Origin: Pegea sp. RAD2-039
Lineage: Eukaryota; Chordata; Thaliacea; Salpida; Salpidae
Assembly (NCBI GenBank): GCA_034620365.1
Contig: JAQGEQ010000330.1
Span: forward strand, 310,001-374,000
Reading direction: 5' to 3'
Length of the DNA: 64,000 nt
How positions within the stretch are numbered: position 1 is the stretch's first letter; each line of letters starts with the position of its first letter. A model generated the notes under the pieces. The model worked only from the letters and a program-made list of their open reading frames with translations, made no database searches and was not told the origin of the DNA. Below, piece by piece: positions 56,157 to 64,000 of the stretch. The position numbers and the translations under genes are program-made.

Positions 56157-59100
56157 GAAAAATTTATCTGTTAACAATGATATTGCTTTACTAATTCAAA
56201 AACTGCTTCAAGTTTTATTACAAATATCCTTTGAAGCTGGCTAATAATGGTTAGTAACTCTAAAAAGCCTTTTTTATTTCAATTTTGTAATAATAATTTC
56301 GGATATTTTTTAAGTCTTAAGAGGATTGTAAAAACCACTGCTGATTTTGAACAAAAACTAATTTTTAATTTTATTATCTAAAATAAATTTTATTCATGGA
56401 AATTTTGAAGATGATATTCAGCTTTTTTTTAGAAACTTTTTTTATATTACTTTCATTCATTTGCTGATAAAAGATTTAAATATCCGAGGTAAACAAATCA
56501 AAGAAAAAGTTGTTTTTAAGTTTTGTTATCAATTCTGTTTCATCTCTTTTTAACTTTCTACTACGAGTTTGTTATTCAAATATTCTCTTTCAATTAGGAA
56601 AACTTTCAGTCAACCAATGATTCTCAGATCACAGTTTCTGATTTAACTTTTGTCAGAAACTTCAAACGACGAGATAAAGGCGACTCATCTAACTTCTTTT
56701 TGAAATGTATATTATTTTGTTGTATTTTTAACACGTTTTATTCGTACAAATACAAATATAGTAGAACTTGTTTTTGTATCAAATAGCAAAAATAATTTTA
56801 CTTAAATGAAATATAGCTCAAAAATGAAGGCTACTAAGTAAGTGTATCAAGGAGCAAAAATTTATATAAAAAATTGCTCTGCTTTAACTTTACCTATTAA
56901 TGAAACTAAAACTGATGTATACAGTTTAAGTTATTAGATAAAACAAACAAAAAATTGACAAAATAATATATTTCTTTTTAAGAACATCAAAATATTTGAT
57001 AACATAATTTTGTAGCCTATAGTTGTCGTAAGAGCAAACTATTGTACTCAGTAGTTTATTTAAAAAAAATAACTTAAAACTCCTATGATAAAAGAACCTT
57101 GAAGTAAATCTTTCTAACTTGAAGAAAACTATATACAAATTTATCTAAAAATCAATTAATATAATATGATCTTTGCCTAATCATTTTTTGCTGGCTTGAA
57201 ACCTTACCACTTATGTAGTTTTTCCGAACCTTTTTTTAGTCACAGTTAGATTTTACAACTTTCGTTTCTTAGTAATCTGGACTTTTCTTTATTGACATTA
57301 CTTTTTTCATTTTAGAAAATGGTTGTAGATTTCTGGTTTTATTTAATGTAGATTTTATATAACAAACCATATAAAAAAATTGGTTGATATTCTAAATTTT
57401 TATATATAATATACTATATGAAATAAATCATCTCCAAAAGTACTAGTTAATAACTTACCAGATTGGTTTTTTGTAATTAACATCTTCAGAATTAACATAT
57501 TGAGTTGCTTAAACAGTTTGAATTGCTTTCCTTATTATCTAACTTTATACGTAAAACAGGAGAACTAATAAATGCTAATTTGTTACCAGTCCATTTTAAT
57601 CGAATCGATGAAATTGCTTTAAATTGCTAGAATATTTTTGAACCGTTTTGTTTCATTACTTATACGTCAGATTTGTTTGTATTTTTAGTTCTTATTTCTT
57701 CACACATATATTTTTTCACAAAATAATACAGGATTTGTACATTTTAATGTCAGATATTTTATTTATTTCTGTAGATCCTTTTGATCCTTTGTGACTTTTG
57801 ATGGTTTTCATCTTTAAATCTCGAACAACGGAATAAGTTGCTAAATGAGATAGAATGAATTTCTTTTTTATATTCTTTCTTATATCTTAGTTTTCTTAAT
57901 CTAATTTCAATACATCAAACGTACTGATAAATGTTGATTTGTTACATTGATGGTTTTATGAATGATTTCAAAGTAATAATTAAGAATTGATAAATCTTCA
58001 CATAAAAAAATTCAAAAAACAACGGTACAAAAAGTGAAATGTGTATCTCAAAAAACTATAAAATATTATAACTTATAAGAGTATTGCAAATTTGAGGCAA
58101 ATATTTTTATTTACATTTCTTAACTTAAAAATACTAACTCACATTGTAAAGTTTTATACCAAGAATGAAAGTTGTTTAAAATTCACTCTTTGGAAGGTAT
58201 CATCCTTAAGATATTTTAGCTGTTTTGTTGGTATTAGCAACTTTAAATACTTATTTTTATTATTTATTAGTTCACAATTTAGTGGTAAATTCTTCATTCC
58301 AAACAAATTTTATATGATAAGACTTTTTCATAAGATTATTTCTAATACGGAATAATCTCTTTATAGTTATAATCAGTTACTGCATCGATGGTTTGGTTTG
58401 TTGTGGTTTCTTTGGATAATTAGAGTTCCATTTAAAATAGCAACATAATATTTGGTTCGAAGATTAGAATTAACAGGAGCTGAAATAGATACAGTTATAT
58501 ATCTGATGTAAAAGTATTAAACAGAACAGTTTAAAACACTCTAGCAACTTGCTTACAAGAATATTAATCGTAAAGTTTTAAAAATGATGGAGTAGTAACC
58601 GATAAGAAAATATTAGTTTTTCTGCCGTTCCTCTGAGGTTACAAAATTATAAAGTAATTTAAACTATTTAAAAAACTCAATTTGTTAATTTTGATCTAAC
58701 TATTTGGGTAAGAAATAGTCAAGTGCTATAGAAGATGATTTATTTATGATGATGTAATTGTCGATAATATGAAATGTTAAAAAACTTCTTTTTCTAAATT
58801 TATAGTATGAAGAGGATAATAACGATTATTGTTTTTATCTCCAACAAGCATTTTAAGAAAGGAAATAAATTTTAAGATTTCACACATAAGTTTTCTCATA
58901 AAAATTGCAATAATTACTAAAAACTGTAGTTTTACTTTCATACTAAATACAAAACACAAAAATAATCAGTTTTACAAACATATAACGATATAACGAATCT
59001 TCAGAGGGTAACTAAAAAGTAACCACAATTTCGACTGCCTTTATCAACTAAAAAATTACAATTACTTTCAAAAACTTGTTGAAAAATAAAAGAAGATGTT

Positions 59101-59292
59101 AACAAATACTTAATATACAAACTTTGAAAATTAAGGAAGACAAAATTTTTCAATAGTTTACAAAAAAGCTGTACGAAAATAACAACATAAGAATACCAAC
59201 TTTAGTTTAAAGTAAAAAATTAAATATAAAACCATTATTATTTATAGTAGACTTACACACAATTTCAATAATAGAGCAATCATTAAAATAGC

Positions 59293-59298
59293 TTTATT
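59293..59298 (-). terminator. Poly(A) signal of K
   Basis: AATAAA on the minus strand, ~155 bases after the K stop codon; same context as D. Confidence 0.5.
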
Positions 59299-59453
59299 AA
59301 AGCATAAATTGCAACAACCAGCCAAACAAAAAATTATTATTTTGTTTCCTTTAAACTCAAAGATCTCTTTTTAGTTAAGTTACTTTTTAGTTTAAAAATG
59401 TTTTCATCTTTCCATACTTGAATTTTGAGTAAACGTTTACCAGCAAGATGATT

Positions 59454-60584
59454 TTAACTTTTATGAATATTATGAGTTCTTTCATGACATACAAGATTAG
59501 ATTTTTGTGTAAATTTTCTCTTACAAAAAATACATTCATATGGTTTCTCACCAGTATGAGTTCTTTCATGACTTAAAAGACTGGATTTTTGTGTAAATTT
59601 TTTTCCACAAGCAATACATTCATATGGCTTCTCACCAGTATGAGTTCTTTCATGAATTAAAAGACTGAAATTACGTGCAAATTTTCTTCCACAAGCAATA
59701 CATTCATATGGCTTCTCACCAGTATGAGTTCTTTCATGACATAACAAATGGGCGTTTTGACTAAACTTTCTTTCACAAACAATACATTCATATGGCTTCT
59801 CACCAGTATGAGTTCTTTCATGAATTAAAAGACTGGAATTACGTGCAATTTTTCTTTCACAAACTATACATTCATATGGCTGCTCACCAGTATGAGTTCT
59901 TTCATGAGTTAAAAGATTGGAATTATCTGCAAATTTTCTTCCACAAGCAATACATTCAAATGGTTTCTCATCAGTATGAGTTTTTTCATGAGTTAAAAGA
60001 TTGGAATTATGTGCAAATTTTCTTTCACAAACAATACATTCATATGGCTTCTCACCAGTATGGGTTCTTTCATGACTTAAAAGACTAGATCTATGACTAA
60101 ATTTTCTTTCACAAACAATGCATTCATATGGTTTCTCACCAGTATGAGTTCTTTCATGGCATAACAAATTGGTTTTTTGACTAAATTTTCTTTCACAAAC
60201 AACACATTCAAATGGCTTCTCACCAGTATGAGTTCTTTCATGATAAACAAGCTGAGATTTGCATTTAAATTTCTTGTTACAATCTAAGCATTCATATTTG
60301 ATTTTGAAATTAGATGTTTGTTTGTTTTCTTCATTATTTTCTTTGCCTTTGAATGCTTTTTTATCGCTGTTAGTCTCTTTATAAGGGAAACCTGTAGTTG
60401 TTGGAATTTCTTTAGTGCTATTTAAACTAGTTTGATCAGCATGACTTTTATACAAGCAATATACTCCACCAGAAGTGTTTACCAAATTTGTCTCTTCGGC
60501 AGTTTTATTATTAAAACTTTTCTCATCATCATCTGATGACAGTTTCCTCTTTCGATCAAATTTGCTCTCTTCTATGATATTCAT
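59454..60584 (-). CDS. Locus K: type-2 C2H2 zinc-finger protein, 10 fingers
   Basis: Predicted nuclear DNA-binding protein of 376 residues. The ATG at 60584 follows the F-like acceptor ending CTAG. The leader is [23 protein letters not shown]. Ten fingers start at residue 97. Positions -1/2/3/6 for fingers 2-10 are QTNC, HSSS, HSNT, DSNT, RSSI, QAHC, RFSI, QSSS and QSNC. Finger 6 has Ile for the core Phe (CERKI), and linkers TDEKP and TGEQP depart from the norm. From finger 8 to the end (HNIHKS) the protein is identical to D, while the N-terminal half is closest to F, so K is a recombinant or converted gene. It converges on J and is divergent to relic L. The HSE position in its promoter is eroded. 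Confidence 0.9.
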   Translation of the reverse strand: MNIIEESKFDRKRKLSSDDDEKSFNNKTAEETNLVNTSGGVYCLYKSHADQTSLNSTKEIPTTTGFPYKETNSDKKAFKGKENNEENKQTSNFKIKYECLDCNKKFKCKSQLVYHERTHTGEKPFECVVCERKFSQKTNLLCHERTHTGEKPYECIVCERKFSHRSSLLSHERTHTGEKPYECIVCERKFAHNSNLLTHEKTHTDEKPFECIACGRKFADNSNLLTHERTHTGEQPYECIVCERKIARNSSLLIHERTHTGEKPYECIVCERKFSQNAHLLCHERTHTGEKPYECIACGRKFARNFSLLIHERTHTGEKPYECIACGKKFTQKSSLLSHERTHTGEKPYECIFCKRKFTQKSNLVCHERTHNIHKS

Positions 60585-61139
60585 TTTCTAGTTACTAGGC
60601 TAGATTTAAAGAAGAAAAAAATTAAATTTAAAATGTCTCTACGAAATCATAAAAAAAATTGTTTTTACACAATATACAATAATTTAACTACAAACTTTGA
60701 TTTTTAAGTGATATAATATTTTCATGATATACAAAGTTTGTTTACCAATGCTAACAAACAAGCTTAATTAATGTTTTTTAAAAGTCTAAACCAGAAACTT
60801 ATCATGTTCCATGTACATATTGGTAAATAAAAAGAACTTTCGATTAACAAATTTTTGTAAACTTTTGCAAGTATTTTCACAAATTGTTGGTTATAGTTCA
60901 ATATTTAGACACTAAAATATCCACTTCTATAATAAATAAATGGAAAATCATTTTTCTTTAGAGAAGGCATTATTGCGTTACATGTAGAAGTTACGAGGGC
61001 AATAAACGTTTGTTTGTGAAAATGATAACATGAGTTCAGAAACTAAAAATTTAGAAGTATGTAAAAAATTTAAGATTTATTAGTGTTTAAAATAGAACAA
61101 AAAGTTACTCCGTGAGTTTAAAGATTTTATGAAATTGTC

Positions 61140-61890
61140 TTTAACAATTTTAGTTATTTATCTCAAATTGAATTCCTCTTAATCTGAAGTCCTTTTATGA
61201 TGTTACATTAATATAGACCAACGAGTATTTTAAAATCATATCCAACTAATTGCAATTATTTTTAATTACAAAAATACAAAATTTAGAAACTCTTTTAACC
61301 AAAATAAAGACTTGATTGAGACTTATTAGGATTACACGATATTTAATTTAGACACGATAAGCTCAACTTTAAAAACATACATATTTAAATATCATGAAAA
61401 TGTATAAATAATTTATAACTGAAAATCCTACATAATCTAACCAAAATTAATTTAAAGTTCTTTGCATTGACTTAAGATTTTTAATTTAAAAAAGTTTGAA
61501 AATTTATGTCAAAACGGAATACCTGCAAATATGATAGTGAGCAACGATTAATCAAGAAATATATCAAACTATTTTTAGTTATTTTTAATTACAAAAATAC
61601 TTAGATATATTTATATATATATATATATTATATTTTAGTTATAGTTAGAGAATATTTTAATGAAAATTCAAGAGTTGATATTGAATTAATTTAAAACGAT
61701 AAGCTCAACTTTAAAAAATACATATTTAAGTATCATGGAAATTAATAAAAAATTGATAGCTTACAAGCCAACATAAACGAACAAAAATTGACTTAAAGTC
61801 TAATATTTTGACAGTTATAAACATTTACTAAAAATTTTCTTTTTAAAAAAGTTTGAAAATTTAATGTCTAAACGCAATACTAGCAAAAAC
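61140..61890 (-). repeat. Two tandem versions of the same intron segment upstream of K
   Basis: An F-type version (61140-61530) ending AATACCTGCAAA is followed directly by an H/B-type version (61532-61890). The second starts again at GAGCAACGATTAATCAA and passes the GATAAGCTCAACT and TTTGAAAATTTA landmarks a second time. This lengthens the K promoter-to-ATG distance to ~1.5 kb from ~1.13 kb. The junction at ~61531 is a clear recombination scar. Confidence 0.65.
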
Positions 61891-62082
61891 TTCACGAAAA
61901 TCAATAATAGCAATGGTCTTATAAAATTAAGCAAGCTACATAAGTTTACGAAACATCGAAAATCAACAGCATAATCTAACACCAATCGTTATTCTATATT
62001 GGCATTAAGTTTACAAGTAACTAAAGGAGACAAAAGCGACCAACAAAACCTTATAATTTAAAACAAATTATGATAATATATA

Positions 62083-62280
62083 TAACACAAATGACGTTAC
62101 CAAACACATAAGCTTGTGGTCAAAGTCTTCTTAAGAATATATATACATGTTTGATTTATAAAAGTGATTTATTAATCTTCAAAACAATTGAGAGAAATTA
62201 TAATTTCAAAAGCAATGTTAGAAACAAAAAAATCTTTGCATGCAAATTCTGATGAAGATATCAAAGTTATAGAAGCTTTT
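62083..62280 (-). promoter_or_regulatory. Candidate promoter of K, HSE position eroded
   Basis: TGACGTTACCAAAC (62092-62105), a TATA run (62137-62145), and at ~62267-62280 a degenerate TATAGAAGCTTTT in place of the triplet. Confidence 0.42.
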
Positions 62281-62559
62281 ACCATTATGATTTTGTTACT
62301 TGTTGATTATTATTTGAATCCTTTTAATGCTTTGTTTTCAGTATTTTAGTACATTACATTTAAGATTATTAAGAAACTGCAAAATCCAAACTTTGTAAGA
62401 GTATTTGTTAATTCTCTTGGTATTATTAGGTGTATTTTATATTTTTTAAATTTGCAAATAAACAATAAATTTCAAGAAATACTTACAGATATTAATTATT
62501 AAAATTTTTTTATAAAACCTCTGAAAAACTATTCTATAAGGTATTATTATTTTTGGATT

Positions 62560-62915
62560 AGTCTGTGGGTATGTTTGGCTGAATAAAGTAATTAATCGCT
62601 AGAAAAACTTGATTTCAGAAAATAGAGTATTAAAGCGATATAACAACATTTTAAGGTACATATTAATTCACAAAGCTACAAACATAAGGTTGAAAAGTAA
62701 TGTTGTTACTGTTAGAAGTGAAAGTAGAAAATTTTACCATTTACGTAAGTGTTTCATCCCCTATTACTCTATATATACTTCATTCTGTAGTCAACACTGG
62801 TTTCTTAGTAGTGTTTTGTTAGTTTTCTTCGTTGGTAGTTTCCTTTTACAAATTGAATAAAGCTAAAGATGAAAGTTTTCAGATATGGAGTTTTAATATC
62901 AGATTTTCAAAACTG
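62560..62915 (+). promoter_or_regulatory. Type-3 upstream block ahead of L
   Basis: Fourth copy of the block described at 18640-18960, back to back with the K promoter. The frame at 62609-62860 is not conserved with the equivalent stretch at 18701-18883 and is not called a gene. Confidence 0.45.
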
Positions 62916-63834
62916 TTTAAAATAATAGTTTTAGAAAAATGCTCTTAGCTGTCAAAATATTAGATTTGAATTAAAATTTGTTAGTTTTTATTGACTTATC
63001 TATTATACTATTCTTATAAACTACAAGGGTAATAAATTATTTTTTTTTATTGAGCTTTTAATGTTTAACTTTCTTCTGTATTTTATTTTGTTTTTAAAGT
63101 TTCAATTTTCTTTTCCATTTATATTCTGCATTTTAAGTAAATCAAAATCAACACTTAAATTTGAATTTATTGAGTATATTGAAAATATTGACTCTATTTT
63201 ATTTATCATTAAAACATAAAAAACACTTTTAATACGTTTTTTGAATTAATTGTTGCTCTCAATGTATGTTACATCATAAATTTAAATTTTATTGAAAAAC
63301 TAACAATTAGATATTGGATAAAACCATTTAAAATTGTTTTCTTGAAATCTTTAAGAGTAGGGTCTACTTCGTTTCCATCTGTTTGAACTGTTCGAACCTT
63401 TTTCTTTTTTGCATACATTATTATATTTAATTTGCAGCTCCTTTTAATATTTCCACAAGCAAATGATGTTTTGTTCTCGTAAGTGTTACATGTAAAACAA
63501 CAACAATGTCTTTCTAATAGAAGAAGCTTTTTTGTTACAATATAAACCTCAATATTTTGCTATTTCAATATTGAAATATAACTAACAATTGTTTTTTGTT
63601 TATTTCAAAAAATTATCAAGATTTTGTGAATTAAAAATTCATTTTAAATACAATCTGTTTATAAAACATGATAAGTTTCTGTTTCAGCGTTCTAGAAAAG
63701 TTTTCTTTAAACGTGATTGATTTATAGTTACAATTATCATAAAAACCTTTAAATATATCAACCTAAGAAAATGAAAAAACTCATCCATCAAAACTTAATA
63801 AATTACCATAATTTCATTAACATTTTCTTTAAAT
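62916..63834 (+). other. Type-3 intron-like region of L
   Basis: Collinear with the reverse of 48801-49740 (ahead of I) and partly with 18960-19450 (ahead of C). It carries the conserved intronic block at ~63445-63530. No gene is seen. Confidence 0.55.
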
Positions 63835-63950
63835 TTTTAATGAAAAGTCATATGAAAATATTGTTTGTGAAAGAAAGTTTAGTCGAAATTCAAATCGTTT
63901 CCATGATAGAATTTGCAAATGTGAAAAAAAGATATGTTGATCTGTTAATG
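63835..63950 (+). pseudogene. Locus L: one-finger relic of a type-3 gene
   Basis: Encodes [18 protein letters not shown], then a RICKCEKK-like end and a stop. The first zinc Cys is Asn, and the His/Cys end is irregular, as in C. The flank CCCGTATATTATGTTGC follows up to the window edge. Nearly the mirror copy of relic I. Confidence 0.65.
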
Positions 63951-64000
63951 TATGATCCTTTAGAAAGCCCGTATATTATGTTGCTATTGTACTTAAAAAC

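Larger units (their letters stand above)
54400..59800 (-). repeat. Right arm of inverted repeat IR2
   Basis: Near-identical reverse complement of 23950-29400. It ends inside the K finger array around residues of fingers 6-7. It includes the LINE and SINE pieces listed separately, a ~400-bp module (58040-58370) and the 2.7-kb 3' flank of K (56760-59453). No independent gene is seen in it besides the K end. Confidence 0.85.

Noticed and set aside
59792-60088. Plus-strand open frame of 98 codons with a repeated H-Q-Y-E-F-F-H pattern
   Set aside because: It is antisense to the K zinc-finger repeats; its periodicity only mirrors the finger period. Other frames inside D, E and F arrays are rejected for the same reason.
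8737-60584. Spread of the family by retroposition
   Set aside because: Introns, promoter blocks and kilobases of both flanks are copied with the exons, which points to DNA-level duplication.
61611-61632. Long TA run as a functional microsatellite
   Set aside because: Short runs of TA are everywhere in this A/T-rich window; this one shows nothing more.

Overview
The window is about three-quarters A+T, has introns and splice-acceptor-like sites, and looks like nuclear DNA of an invertebrate animal. An arthropod is plausible, but the sequence does not settle the lineage. It holds a dense cluster of one C2H2 zinc-finger gene family that has been duplicated, inverted and recombined many times. 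Seven loci are disrupted or reduced to fragments and six or seven keep a full reading frame. A chimeric CR1/Jockey-like LINE remnant and a tRNA-derived SINE family lie between them. I saw no rRNA gene, functional tRNA gene, CRISPR array or bacterial-style operon.

The loci, named here A to L, are: A (+, 8737-9442, frameshifted), B (-, 15972-16934), C (+, ~19520-19850, decayed), D (+, 23227-24273), E (-, 30061-30933), F (-, 34323-35453), a body-less ghost locus (-, ~38855-39420), G (+, ~40652-41400, decayed chimera), H (-, 45680-47146), I (-, ~48650-48800, one-finger relic), J (+, 51710-52840), K (-, 59454-60584) and L (+, ~63835-63950, relic). Three subfamilies can be told apart. Type 1 is A and E (N-terminus MNLxNDKK). 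Type 2 is B, D, F, H, J and K (MNLIQ/MNLIE). Type 3 is C, the ghost, I and L, all dead; the 5' half of G is also type 3. In all intact members the first finger begins at residue 97 after a Ser/Asn/Lys-rich leader with a basic RKRKL motif and an acidic DDD/SDDD patch. No KRAB, ZAD, BTB or SCAN domain is recognisable.

Each intact coding exon starts a few bases after a polypyrimidine-CAG acceptor, so at least one untranslated first exon lies upstream. The likely promoter is about 0.5 kb (type 1) or 1.1 kb (type 2) upstream of the ATG: a run of TATATA followed by TTGGTAACGTCA. In A, D, F and H a perfect three-unit heat-shock-element match (GAAnnTTCnnGAA) lies 130-190 bp further out. In B, G, J and K the same position is eroded.

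The architecture is a mosaic of inverted and direct repeats. About 18.0-22.1 kb is an inverted copy of 36.6-39.9 kb. About 23.95-29.4 kb is a near-identical inverted copy of 54.4-59.8 kb, with one end inside the zinc-finger coding array. A ~2.7 kb 3' flank occurs four times and a ~300-400 bp module at least nine times. Zinc-finger recombination, gene conversion and ectopic exchange between flanks appear to have shaped the locus. Each array keeps an almost constant finger scaffold while the base-contacting positions -1, 2, 3 and 6 vary. This pattern is known from rapidly evolving DNA-binding repertoires such as KRAB zinc-finger clusters.
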